NCBI RefSeq assembly: GCF_002008365.1 | Contig: NZ_MRDL01000059.1 | Span: 62,001 to 126,000, forward strand | DNA length: 64,000 bases | Direction: 5' to 3' | From: Rhizobium leguminosarum bv. viciae USDA 2370 | Lineage (GTDB): Bacteria; Pseudomonadota; Alphaproteobacteria; Rhizobiales; Rhizobiaceae | Shown here: positions 26,512-34,495 of the stretch, in pieces | Layout: each line of letters begins with the position of its first letter | Position numbering within the stretch: position 1 is the first letter of the stretch | Notes under the pieces: generated by a model | Database searches by the model: none | Seen by the model: the letters and a program-made list of their open reading frames with translations, nothing else | What the model was told of the DNA's origin: nothing | Translations under genes and position numbers: made by a program

Positions 26512-27486
26512 TTACTGGATCGCGCGGATTGCTTCCCAATCGGCCTTCTCGTAGCCGAAATCCTCGAACTTGACCTTTTCCATCACGGCCTTTTCGAAAT
26601 CGGCCTTGTCGACCTCGGCGACGTTCAGGCCTTTTTCCTTGAAGGTCGCAATAAGACCGTTTTCCTTGCCGGCGATCGTCTTGCTGGTGCGCTCGGCGGC
26701 CTCCTGCATGACCTCGCCGAAGATCTTCTTGTCCTCGTCGGAAAGGCTCGCCCACCGCGTCTTCGAGATCACGGTGTTGAGGTGATCGACGATGTGGCCG
26801 GTGAGGATGATGTTCTTCTGGACTTCGTAGAACTTCTTCGCCTCGATTGTCGTCAGCGGGTTTTCCTGTGCCTCGACCGTGCCGTTCTGCAAAGCGAGAT
26901 AGACTTCGGCAAAGGCGATCGGCGTCGTGTTGGCACCGCAGGCGCGCGGCATGGCGAGATAGGCCGGAACGTCAGGCACGCGGATCTTCAAGCCTTGCAT
27001 ATCCGCGCATTTGGCAATCGGCTTGTTTGATGTCGTATGGCGCGTGCCGTAATAGCTGACCGCAGCGATGTGGTTGCCCGTCTTGTCTTCATAGCCTTTG
27101 GCAAGACGCTTGAAGACATCGCTCTTGGTGTAGGCGATCAGGTGATCGGGACCGCGGAAAATATAGGGGAAGTAAGTCACGCCGATCGGCTTGTAGTCGC
27201 GTGCCGCAAAGCTCGATCCCGAGATGATGATGTCGACGGTCCCGAGCTTGAGGCCCTGGTTGATGTCGGCTTCCTTGCCGAGCTGCGATGCAGGATAGAC
27301 CTCGATCTTGTAGCGCCCGTCGGTGCGCTTGTTAATCTCTTCTGCGGCCCATACGGAATCCGTGTGGAAGGGCTCGGACGTTTCATAGACATGCGCCCAT
27401 TTCAGCACTGTCTGGGCCTGCGCGATCGCGCTACTCGCCATGATCGCGGCTGCGGTGCAAAGTATCGTTGCCAGTCTGCTTTTCAT
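26512..27486 (-). CDS. TRAP transporter substrate-binding protein
   Basis: 324 residues of the DctP family. A signal peptide (KSRLATILCTAAAIMASSAIAQA) is cleaved near residue 24, and the mature N-terminus QTVLKWAHVYETSEPFHTDS follows. The motif KIRVPDVPAYLAMPRACGANTTPIAFAEVYLALQNGTVEAQENP, given here only by its parts IRVPDVP and ALQNGTVEAQENP, holds the conserved ligand Arg. The substrate is likely a sugar acid. The GntR gene ends 23 bases upstream and probably regulates this operon. Confidence 0.87.
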   Translation of the reverse strand: MKSRLATILCTAAAIMASSAIAQAQTVLKWAHVYETSEPFHTDSVWAAEEINKRTDGRYKIEVYPASQLGKEADINQGLKLGTVDIIISGSSFAARDYKPIGVTYFPYIFRGPDHLIAYTKSDVFKRLAKGYEDKTGNHIAAVSYYGTRHTTSNKPIAKCADMQGLKIRVPDVPAYLAMPRACGANTTPIAFAEVYLALQNGTVEAQENPLTTIEAKKFYEVQKNIILTGHIVDHLNTVISKTRWASLSDEDKKIFGEVMQEAAERTSKTIAGKENGLIATFKEKGLNVAEVDKADFEKAVMEKVKFEDFGYEKADWEAIRAIQ

Positions 27487-27509
27487 TGCTCTCTCCTCCC
27501 GAGCTTGGG

Positions 27510-28268
27510 TTAAGTCTTGGTCGTTCCTTTCGACGGCCGCTTGTTGCGTCCGCGCTCCTCTTCCCCCGAAAACTCCTCCCCGAAGCTCTCGGAAAACCTC
27601 TTCTGCGACATTGTGAGATGGGCGCGCATGGCCGCCTTGGCGCCGGCGGCATCGCCGGCAGCGATCGCGTCGCGAATGGCCCGATGCTCGTCCAAGGCGC
27701 TGCGCCATGTCGTGGGCCCCTCGAAGTGGCTGGCGAGCTTCGCGAAATATGGGGTCATGCGCATGTCGAACATCTCGCCCGTCACGCGGATCAATGTCGC
27801 ATTGCCGACGATGGCGGCAATGCCGGTGTGGAAGGCGCGATCGGCATCGAGCACTGCGATTGCATCGTTGACCACACCACCCATGCGCGTCAGCGTTTCA
27901 TCGAGCAGAGCAATATCGTCCGGCTTGGCGCGGCCTGCAGCTTCTTCGGCGATGGCGCATTCGATGAGGGCTCGCGCCTGCAGCAGTTCGAAAGGCCCCT
28001 CCACCGGCTCGCGCTCGGCCCCGGCGACGGTCGCTGCATGCTGGCGCACCACATAGATGCCCGATCCCATGCGGATGTTGACGAGGCCTTCGACCTCCAG
28101 GACGATCAGCGCCTCGCGGACGGTCGGGCGTGAGACCGAGAGTTGCTCCGCAAGATCGCGCTCAGCCGGCAGCCGCTGGCCGACGGCAAGCTCACCGCTA
28201 GCGATCATCAAGCGAATCTGATCCGCGACCTGTCTATAAAGACGGCGTGATTCAACAGGCGAAAACAT
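27510..28268 (-). CDS. GntR-family regulator, FadR subfamily
   Basis: 252 residues. The N-terminal winged helix reads LYRQVADQIRLMIASGELAVGQRLPAERDLAEQLSVSRPTVREAL, in the pattern of LPAERDLAEQLSVSRPTV with MGSGIYV at the wing; the C-terminal FCD domain begins near residue 90 and holds the His/Glu/Asp metal-type residues (FHTGIAAIVGN). It heads the TRAP and dehydrogenase operon and should repress it until a sugar acid binds. A candidate operator lies just upstream at 28307-28325. Confidence 0.87.
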   Translation of the reverse strand: MFSPVESRRLYRQVADQIRLMIASGELAVGQRLPAERDLAEQLSVSRPTVREALIVLEVEGLVNIRMGSGIYVVRQHAATVAGAEREPVEGPFELLQARALIECAIAEEAAGRAKPDDIALLDETLTRMGGVVNDAIAVLDADRAFHTGIAAIVGNATLIRVTGEMFDMRMTPYFAKLASHFEGPTTWRSALDEHRAIRDAIAAGDAAGAKAAMRAHLTMSQKRFSESFGEEFSGEEERGRNKRPSKGTTKT

Positions 28269-28306
28269 CGTGGCCTCCCCGGCGAGCTCTCCTCAAGCGC
28301 GCACAC

Positions 28307-28325
28307 TGGTCAACTGGCCTGACCA
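28307..28325. promoter_or_regulatory. Candidate FadR/GntR operator
   Basis: TGGTC at 28307-28311 is followed by TGGCCTGACCA at 28315-28325, so TGGTC and GACCA form a palindrome around a 9-base spacer and the second element alone is a near-palindrome. TGGTC-N-GACCA is the kind of site bound by FadR-type GntR proteins. It lies 39 bases upstream of the regulator start. Confidence 0.4.
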
Positions 28326-28420
28326 ATTGAGGTACAGGTATCACCACAGAAGTTGTGCGTCAATCCGCCGCATAAACTTAAAAGGAGAGTTCACATTTCT
28401 GGCTGAGCCGGGCAAGAAAA

Positions 28421-28440
28421 AACCCCGCCGTGGCGGGGTT
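28421..28440 (-). terminator. Intrinsic terminator after the small secreted protein gene
   Basis: AACCCCGCC pairs with GGCGGGGTT around a 2-base loop (28421-28440). The plus-strand A-run at 28416-28422 becomes a U-run after the stem on the minus strand, as expected for a terminator of the gene ending at 28458. Confidence 0.85.
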
Positions 28441-28457
28441 CATTGCGAAGGGGCCGA

Positions 28458-28778
28458 TCAGTTATTATGTGCCGCGCAAGCCTCATCCATCGGCGTGGCA
28501 TTGCTCGTGCCACCCTGCGTCTGAAGATTGTTGGAGTTGTTGACCGGATTGGGGCACTTGGTCCTGTCGGTTTTCTTTGTGCCCGTGGTCGTGGAGCCCG
28601 TCGTGGTGGTATCGGTCGCCATCGGCTTTTTGGCCTTCATATTGCCGCTTGCACCGCCACCCTGATCGGCCTGGTTTTTATCGATCGTGGCGCCGGCCGG
28701 TGCCGGATTGGATTGGGCGAAGGCAGACGTCGCCATGCCGATAGAAAGAAGCGAAGCTGCTACGAGTTTCATACGCAT
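28458..28778 (-). CDS. Small secreted Thr-rich protein, unknown function
   Basis: 106 residues. A clear Sec signal (RMKLVAASLLSIGMATSAFAQ, cleavage after AFA at about 21) precedes a low-complexity mature part. It contains TDTTTTGSTTTGTKKTDRT, a run of Thr with Gly/Ser breaks, and then two Cys (TKCPNPVNN and EACAAHNN). It has its own terminator at 28421-28440 and an AAGGAGG-like region (TCCTCCTTAGG on the plus strand) upstream. I do not recognise a family. It may be a small periplasmic or cell-surface stress protein. Confidence 0.7.
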   Translation of the reverse strand: MRMKLVAASLLSIGMATSAFAQSNPAPAGATIDKNQADQGGGASGNMKAKKPMATDTTTTGSTTTGTKKTDRTKCPNPVNNSNNLQTQGGTSNATPMDEACAAHNN

Positions 28779-28941
28779 CTGATGTCCTCCTTAGGATCTT
28801 TGCGTGATTATTCAGAACCTCGCCGGCGCGTCATTGTTCCGCAGTTGCTGCTTACAAATATGCCATAGCTTCAGGAGCCGCGGGCGCGACCGAGGATCAA
28901 CGCTGAGATGGGATCAGGAGACCAACGATGGAGCCGCGACA

Positions 28942-29664
28942 CTACTTAGCGTAAAGCGCTCGCGATCGCTCGAGATGCTTGAGAAGTGCCGTTTCCGAGC
29001 CATCCACGTCGTTTGCTTCAAGGCGGTCGACGATTTCGTCGTGTTCGGCGAGCGTGAACTTTTCCTTGCCGGTCCAGATCAGCATCTCGGTATGATATTC
29101 CTTCAACCAGGCAAGCATCGCTTCGCTGACGGCGACGTAGATCGGGTTGCCTGATATCTGCGCGATGCGGGTGTGGAATTCCATGTCCGCGTCGATGAAC
29201 TCTTCAGCCCGTCCAAGCGACATTCGCTGGCGTTCGATGATGTTCCTGAGGTCGGCGATATCATTTGCGGAGGCCCGCTGCGCGGCCTCGCGCGCCATGC
29301 CCCGCTCGAAGAAGATGCGGGCGCTCTTGAGGTATTCCAACGAATCCGAGGATTGCGACAGCATGATCTTGGCGGTGAGATCGACCTGCCGGAATATCGA
29401 TTTTGCCGTCAGCCTGAGGACCTTCGCCCGCTCACCGTGCGAAATGTTGACGAGACCCTTGTTGGCAAGGGACTGCATGGCCTCCCTGATCGCCGGCCGG
29501 CCGACGCCGAAGCGTTCCATCAGCACGCGCTCGGAGGGCATTTCGTCGCCAGGCTGAAGCTCGCCCGACGTGATCATTCGCTCAAGTCGATCAAACACTT
29601 CGTCAGAGAGTTTCCGGCGGACGATTTGTTCGAGGGGCTGTGTCATCACATCTCGCTGGCTCAA
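28942..29664 (-). CDS. GntR/FadR-family regulator of the D-apiose locus (NanR-like)
   Basis: 240 residues. The winged helix has SDEVFDRLERMITSGELQPGDEMPSERVLMERFGVGRPAIREAM, recognised by MPSERVLMERFGVGRPAI; a C-terminal FCD domain follows with MEFHTRIAQISGNP as metal/ligand region. This arrangement resembles NanR. It is divergent from the RuBisCO-like gene, with 158 bases between the starts, and that gap holds one of two matching 23-bp palindromic sites. It probably represses the apiose genes and releases in response to a pathway intermediate. An internal ATG at 29646 is a second possible start. Confidence 0.85.
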   Translation of the reverse strand: MSQRDVMTQPLEQIVRRKLSDEVFDRLERMITSGELQPGDEMPSERVLMERFGVGRPAIREAMQSLANKGLVNISHGERAKVLRLTAKSIFRQVDLTAKIMLSQSSDSLEYLKSARIFFERGMAREAAQRASANDIADLRNIIERQRMSLGRAEEFIDADMEFHTRIAQISGNPIYVAVSEAMLAWLKEYHTEMLIWTGKEKFTLAEHDEIVDRLEANDVDGSETALLKHLERSRALYAK

Positions 29665-29754
29665 AATATTTCCTCCTAACAGTTTTCCGGGTCGAGAACA
29701 AAGCTGCCGGCGGAAATTGCGGATCCGAAGATTCTACTTTCCATAAGTTGGGAT

Positions 29755-29777
29755 ACTCATTATACCAGATCATGAGT
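29755..29777. promoter_or_regulatory. Candidate operator A, upstream of the RuBisCO-like gene
   Basis: A 23-bp imperfect palindrome beginning ACTCATTATACCAG and ending ATGAGT; eight of nine outer pairs match. It shares the leading ACTCAT-Y-ATACCAG half with the site at 32501-32523. TATACCA is the kind of half-site bound by NanR/UxuR-type GntR regulators. It lies 46 bases before the RuBisCO-like start and in the intergenic space with the divergent GntR gene. Confidence 0.6.
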
Positions 29778-29822
29778 TAACGCCAAGGCAATCTGGCGGC
29801 GAGAGGAGCAACCGTCCATTTC

Positions 29823-31079
29823 ATGATGACTACCCTGACCTATCGTATCGAAACGCCCGGCAGCGTCGAGGCGATGGCGGAAAAGATCGCGAGCGACCAG
29901 TCGACCGGCACCTTCGTGCCCGTACCCGGTGAAACCGAAGAGCTGAAATCGCGTGTTGCCGCCCGCGTGCTGGCGATCCGCCCGCTCGAAGATGCGCGTC
30001 ATCCGACCTGGCCCGAGGTCGCCCCCGGCACGCTGCTCAATCGGGCCGATGTCGACATTGCCTTTCCGTTGGAGGCGATCGGGACCGATCTTTCGGCACT
30101 GATGACCATTGCGATCGGCGGCGTTTATTCCATCAAGGGCATGACCGGCATCCGCATCGTCGACATGACGCTGCCCGACGCCTTCAAAAGCGCGCATCCC
30201 GGACCGCAGTTCGGCATTCCTGGAAGCCGCCGCCTCACCGGCGTCGAAGGTCGCCCCATCATCGGAACGATCGTCAAGCCGGCGCTTGGCCTCAGGCCAC
30301 ACGAGACGGCGGAACTCGTCGGCGAGTTGATCTCATCCGGCGTGGACTTCATCAAGGATGACGAAAAACTGATGAGCCCGGCCTATTCGCCGCTCAGGGA
30401 CCGCGTTGCGGCGATCATGCCGCGCATTCTCGATCACGAGCAGAAGACCGGCAAGAAGGTCATGTATGCCTTCGGCATCTCGCATGCCGACCCCGACGAG
30501 ATGATGCGCAACCACGATATCGTCGCCAAGGCCGGCGGCAACTGCGCCGTCGTCAACATCAACTCGATCGGCTTCGGCGGCATGAGCTTTCTGCGCAAGC
30601 GCTCGAATCTGGTGCTGCACGCGCATCGAAACGGTTGGGACGTGCTGACACGCGACCCCGGCGCCGGCATGGATTTCAAGGTCTACCAGCAGTTCTGGCG
30701 GCTGCTGGGCGTCGACCAATTCCAGATCAACGGCATCAGGGTCAAATATTGGGAGCCGGACGACAGCTTCGTCTCATCCTTCAAGGCCGTCAGTACGCCG
30801 CTGTTTAATGCCTCCGATTGCCCGCTTCCGGTTGCCGGGTCGGGCCAGTGGGGAGGGCAGGCGCCGGAGACCTATCAGCGAACCGGCCGGACCGTCGATC
30901 TTCTCTATCTCTGCGGCGGCGGCATCGTCAGCCACCCCGGTGGCCCGGCGGCCGGCGTTCGCGCGGTGCAGCAGGCCTGGCAGGCCGCAGTCGCAGACAT
31001 CCCGCTAGAGATCTACGCCAGGGAGCACCCGGAACTCGCCGCCTCGATTGCAAAATTTAGCGACGGCAAGGGTGCGTGA
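29823..31079 (+). CDS. RuBisCO-like protein of D-apiose catabolism (3-oxo-isoapionate-4-phosphate processing)
   Basis: 418 residues, RuBisCO large-chain fold. KPALGL has the catalytic-type Lys152 but lacks the second Lys of KPK. GVDFIKDDE supplies Lys178 (carbamylated) with Asp180 and Glu181 as metal ligands. The loop-6 Lys of true RuBisCO is not seen; GSGQWGGQAPETYQ is near its place, so CO2 fixation is unlikely. With the kinase and apiose genes beside it, the expected substrate is 3-oxo-isoapionate 4-phosphate, either decarboxylated to L-erythrulose 1-phosphate (OiaX type) or split to 3-phosphoglycerate and glycolate (OiaT type). The choice is open: no erythrulose-phosphate isomerase genes are in the window. 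Start ATG 29823; AGGAG sits 14 bases upstream, rather far. The next gene overlaps by GTGA. Confidence 0.85.
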   Translation: MMTTLTYRIETPGSVEAMAEKIASDQSTGTFVPVPGETEELKSRVAARVLAIRPLEDARHPTWPEVAPGTLLNRADVDIAFPLEAIGTDLSALMTIAIGGVYSIKGMTGIRIVDMTLPDAFKSAHPGPQFGIPGSRRLTGVEGRPIIGTIVKPALGLRPHETAELVGELISSGVDFIKDDEKLMSPAYSPLRDRVAAIMPRILDHEQKTGKKVMYAFGISHADPDEMMRNHDIVAKAGGNCAVVNINSIGFGGMSFLRKRSNLVLHAHRNGWDVLTRDPGAGMDFKVYQQFWRLLGVDQFQINGIRVKYWEPDDSFVSSFKAVSTPLFNASDCPLPVAGSGQWGGQAPETYQRTGRTVDLLYLCGGGIVSHPGGPAAGVRAVQQAWQAAVADIPLEIYAREHPELAASIAKFSDGKGA

Positions 31080-32422
31080 CCGCGATGGATGGACTTCTCG
31101 TCAGCTATTACGGCGATGACTTTACTGGCTCCACCGATGTCATGGAGGCCCTGGCCTCGAACGGTGTGTCGACCGTGCTCTTCCTCGACGTTCCGACGCC
31201 GGAACTGCTTGCACGCTTTAGCGATTGCCGGGCAATCGGCATTGCCGGGACAAGCCGCAGCGAGACGCCCGCATGGATGGGAGAGCACCTTACGCGCGCT
31301 TTCGCATGGCTGAATTCGCTTGGCGCCGCCATCTGCCACTACAAGGTCTGCTCGACCTTCGATTCCAGCCCCGAGATCGGCAATATCGGCAAGGCGATCG
31401 AAATAGGCCGTACGGTCTTCAGGCAATCCGTCGTACCGGTCATCGTCGGCGCGCCGCAACTGAAGCGCTACACGGCATTCGGCAACCTCTTTGCCGCTTA
31501 CCAGGGCCGAGTCTTTCGCATCGATCGCCATCCTGTCATGAGCCGTCATCCGGTGACGCCGATGGACGAGGCGGACCTTGCCGTTCACTTGTCGAAGCAA
31601 ACCCTGCTTCCCGTCCTGGTCGCCGATCTTATCGCGATCACCGCGGCTGACGCCGATGCGCGTATCGACGGCCTGGCGTCGGGTTCCGAGGGGATTCTGC
31701 TCATCGATGTCGATTCCGAGGCGACGCAGGAGGCCGCGGGTCGGCAGTTGCTTCGTGTCGCCAGCCGCTCGGGGAGCTTCGTCGCCGGCTCCTCGGGGGT
31801 CGAATATGCCCTGCTCAGCGCATGGCGGCGGAGCGGCTTCATCGGCGAAAGCAAAGCCGAGTTTCCCGATATCGGCCCGGCCGACCGCCTCGCCGTCGTG
31901 TCGGGCAGCGTATCGCCGACGACCGAGCGCCAGATCCGGACGGCTGTCGAGAATGGCTTCGAGAGTATCGCGCTCGATCCGCTTGCACTAGTCTCGGAGC
32001 AAGGCGAGGGCGCGGTGAGTGCTGCGGTAGAGGCGGGAACCGCGAAGCTCAGGCAAGGCAAGAGCGTCATTCTTTACACGGCGCTTGGACCATCCGCAGA
32101 CCGCGGCACCGACATCGACAAGCTTCCGGGTGCGCGTCACCGGCTCGGGAGCGCGCTCGGCACGATCTTGCGTCGCCTGATCGAGAACGAGAGGCTTTCG
32201 CGTGCGGTCGTCGCCGGCGGCGACACGTCCAGTCACGCACTCAGGCAGTTGAAGATCGACGCGCTGACGACGCTTCTTCCGCTTCCCCAGACGCCGGGTT
32301 CTCCGCTTTGCCTCGCGCATGGCGACTATCAGCCGACCAACGGCCTGCAGATTGCGCTCAAAGGCGGCCAGGTCGGGACGGACGACTATTTCGTCCAGAT
32401 CCGTGAGGGGAGGAAGCACTGA
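31076..32422 (+). CDS. oiaK: 3-oxo-isoapionate kinase, DUF1537 family
   Basis: 448 residues from GTG 31076, which overlaps the RuBisCO-like stop; ATG 31085 is an alternative. The N-terminal domain begins LLVSYYGDDFTGSTDVMEAL (Asp-Asp-x-Thr-Gly, the substrate-binding signature) and the C-terminal ATP domain has VVAGGDTSSHAL. DUF1537 enzymes phosphorylate four-carbon acid sugars, and the apiose-pathway member phosphorylates 3-oxo-isoapionate at O4. Its product feeds the RuBisCO-like protein encoded just upstream, so the two form the pathway end. Confidence 0.8.
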   Translation: MTAMDGLLVSYYGDDFTGSTDVMEALASNGVSTVLFLDVPTPELLARFSDCRAIGIAGTSRSETPAWMGEHLTRAFAWLNSLGAAICHYKVCSTFDSSPEIGNIGKAIEIGRTVFRQSVVPVIVGAPQLKRYTAFGNLFAAYQGRVFRIDRHPVMSRHPVTPMDEADLAVHLSKQTLLPVLVADLIAITAADADARIDGLASGSEGILLIDVDSEATQEAAGRQLLRVASRSGSFVAGSSGVEYALLSAWRRSGFIGESKAEFPDIGPADRLAVVSGSVSPTTERQIRTAVENGFESIALDPLALVSEQGEGAVSAAVEAGTAKLRQGKSVILYTALGPSADRGTDIDKLPGARHRLGSALGTILRRLIENERLSRAVVAGGDTSSHALRQLKIDALTTLLPLPQTPGSPLCLAHGDYQPTNGLQIALKGGQVGTDDYFVQIREGRKH

Positions 32423-32500
32423 TGGTTTCCTCCGGCATCGGCAGAAATGTGCGATCGCGGAAAAAGTGATTCCAACAATTAAGTAGTGATATGGTGATTG

Positions 32501-32523
32501 ACTCATCATACCAGTATATGATC
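32501..32523. promoter_or_regulatory. Candidate operator B, upstream of apnO
   Basis: A 23-bp site that begins ACTCATCATACCAG and shares the ACTCAT-Y-ATACCAG half with operator A (29755-29777). Its inner dyad is ATCATA-CCAG-TATATGAT. It lies 30 bases before apnO, suggesting that apnO and the transporter can be transcribed separately from the RuBisCO-like/oiaK unit but under the same regulator. Confidence 0.6.
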
Positions 32524-32552
32524 CTATCAAAAACGGAACAGGTGAGGAAAAC

Positions 32553-33380
32553 ATGACTAAGATTGCCCTCTTCGGCGCAGGCGGAAAAATGGGATACCGG
32601 CTTGCCAAAAACCTCAAAGGCTCGCGTTTCGAGGTGCGCCATGTCGAGGTGAGCGACGCAGGCAAGGCCCGTTTGAAGAATGATCTCGGTCTTGATTGCT
32701 TACCCGTCGATGCCGCACTCGATGGCGCCGATGTGGTGATCCTTGCCGTGCCGGATACGGCGATCGGCAAAGTGGCGGCAGGCATCGTCGATAAGCTCAC
32801 ATCAGGCACGATGGTGATCGCGTTGGACGCTGCGGCTCCCTTTGCCGGCCACCTGCCGAAGCGCGACGATCTTACCTACTTCGTCACCCATCCCTGCCAT
32901 CCGCCGATCTTCAACGACGAGACGGAGATGCAGGCCAAGAAGGACCATTTCGGCGGCCTGTTCGCCAAGCAGCACATCGTCTCGGCGCTCATGCAGGGTC
33001 CCGAAAGCGCCTATGCGCTTGGCGAGGAAATCGCCAAACTCATCTGGGCTCCGGTCATGCGCTCGCACCGGGTCACGGTCGACCAGCTTGCCATGCTCGA
33101 ACCGGGTTTGTCGGAAACCGTCTGCGCATCGCTGCTCGTCGTCATGCGGCAGGCCATGGACGAATGCGTGGCACGCGGCGTGCCTGAACAGGCTGCCCGC
33201 GACTTCCTGCTCGGCCATATGAACGTGCTCGGCGCGGTCATCTTCAAGGAAGTCGACGGCGTGTTCTCGGATGCCTGCAACAAGGCGATCGAGTTCGGCA
33301 TCCCGGCGCTGATGCGCGACGACTGGAAAAAGGTATTCGAACCGCAGGAGATCGCCGAAAGCATCCGGCGCATCACCTGA
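32553..33380 (+). CDS. apnO: D-apionate oxidoisomerase
   Basis: 275 residues. Rossmann NAD motif IALFGAGGKMGYRLA at 4-18. The remainder resembles the 6-phosphogluconate dehydrogenase-like family: VTHPCHPPIFND and a helical C-terminus with QAMDECVARGVPEQAARDFLLGH. In the apiose pathway, ApnO oxidises and isomerises D-apionate to 3-oxo-isoapionate with NAD. The assignment rests on the neighbours (ApsD, ApnL, OiaK, RuBisCO-like) more than on any single motif. It starts a new transcription unit behind operator B; AGGTGAGG lies at the start. Confidence 0.78.
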   Translation: MTKIALFGAGGKMGYRLAKNLKGSRFEVRHVEVSDAGKARLKNDLGLDCLPVDAALDGADVVILAVPDTAIGKVAAGIVDKLTSGTMVIALDAAAPFAGHLPKRDDLTYFVTHPCHPPIFNDETEMQAKKDHFGGLFAKQHIVSALMQGPESAYALGEEIAKLIWAPVMRSHRVTVDQLAMLEPGLSETVCASLLVVMRQAMDECVARGVPEQAARDFLLGHMNVLGAVIFKEVDGVFSDACNKAIEFGIPALMRDDWKKVFEPQEIAESIRRIT

Positions 33381-33388
33381 ACCGGCAT

Positions 33389-33407
33389 GGGGAGGCGAGC
33401 CCTCCCC
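33389..33407 (+). other. Hairpin between apnO and the binding-protein gene
   Basis: GGGGAGG at 33389-33395 pairs with CCTCCCC at 33401-33407 around CGAGC. There is no T-run. It could reduce read-through from apnO into the ABC genes, or be a processing site. Confidence 0.4.
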
Positions 33408-33480
33408 CTTCAACTGCCCCGAGGAGACGGGGTTAGCCGCTCCGGGGAGTCGGGGCTTCATTCACAACAGGGAGGAAAAT

Positions 33481-34422
33481 ATGAAACTGACGCGCAGACT
33501 GACACTTGCAGCTTTTGCCGGCGCCCTCGCGCTTGGTACGGCTCTTCCGGCCTTTTCGGCCGATCTCATCGCCATCATCACGCCGGCGCATGACAATCCC
33601 TTCTTCAAGGCCGAAGCCGTCGGCGCTGAAGCCAAGGCCAAGGAGCTCGGCTACGAGACGCTGCTCATGACGCATGACGACGACGCCAACAAGCAATCCG
33701 AAATGATCGACACGGCGATCGGGCGCGGCGCCAAGGCGATCATTCTCGATAATGCCGGAGCCGACGCCTCCGTCGCGGCCGTCAAGAAGGCAAAGGATGC
33801 GGGCATCCCCTCCTTCCTGATCGACCGCGAAATCAACGCGACCGGCGTTGCCGTTGCCCAGATCGTCTCGAACAACTACCAGGGCGCCCAGCTCGGGGCG
33901 CAGGAATTCGTCAAGCTGATGGGCGAGAAGGGCAATTACGTCGAGCTGGTGGGCAAGGAGTCCGACACCAATGCCGGCATCCGCTCGCAAGGCTATCACG
34001 ACGTCATCGACGACTACCCGGACCTGAAGTCCGTCGCCAAGCAGTCGGCCAACTGGAGCCAGACGGAAGCCTATTCGAAGATGGAAACCATCCTCCAGGC
34101 AAATCCCGACATCAAGGGCGTCATTTCAGGGAACGACACCATGGCAATGGGCGCAATCGCAGCGCTGCAGGCGGCCGGCCGCAAGGACGTGATCGTCGTC
34201 GGCTTCGATGGCTCCAACGACGTGCGCGACTCCATCAAGTCGGGCGGCATCAAGGCGACAGTGCTGCAGCCGGCCTATGCGCAGGCTCAGCTCGCGGTAG
34301 AACAGGCCGACGCCTACATCAAGAACAAGACGACGCCAAAGGAAGAGAAGCAGTTGATGGATTGCGTTCTCATCAACGCCGACAACTCCGGCAAGCTCGA
34401 AACCTTCGCCCTGACGAACTGA
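33481..34422 (+). CDS. Sugar ABC transporter periplasmic binding protein (RbsB-like)
   Basis: 313 residues. Signal peptide KLTRRLTLAAFAGALALG followed by TALPAFSA cleavage near residue 26, then DLIAIITPAHDNPFFKAEA, the standard opening of ribose-type binding proteins, and DREINATGVAVAQIVSNNYQ in the hinge zone. The expected ligand in this locus is D-apiose or an apioside. The gene is separated from the other transporter genes by a strong hairpin at 34434-34465, which should keep binding protein levels above those of the membrane parts. A GGGAGGAAA ribosome site precedes the ATG. Confidence 0.87.
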   Translation: MKLTRRLTLAAFAGALALGTALPAFSADLIAIITPAHDNPFFKAEAVGAEAKAKELGYETLLMTHDDDANKQSEMIDTAIGRGAKAIILDNAGADASVAAVKKAKDAGIPSFLIDREINATGVAVAQIVSNNYQGAQLGAQEFVKLMGEKGNYVELVGKESDTNAGIRSQGYHDVIDDYPDLKSVAKQSANWSQTEAYSKMETILQANPDIKGVISGNDTMAMGAIAALQAAGRKDVIVVGFDGSNDVRDSIKSGGIKATVLQPAYAQAQLAVEQADAYIKNKTTPKEEKQLMDCVLINADNSGKLETFALTN

Positions 34423-34433
34423 TCAGCCGCGAA

Positions 34434-34465
34434 TTGCAGAGGGCGCAGCGCTGCGCCCTCTGCAA
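34434..34465 (+). other. Perfect 32-bp palindrome between binding protein and transporter genes
   Basis: Two 16-base arms, TTGCAGAGGGCGCAGC and GCTGCGCCCTCTGCAA, abut with no loop bases, so a stable hairpin of about 14 pairs can form. Only TGCTTTTCG follows. It probably acts as a partial terminator or mRNA stabiliser after the binding-protein gene. Confidence 0.8.
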
Positions 34466-34495
34466 TGCTTTTCGCAAGACGTCGAGGTTCATAGC

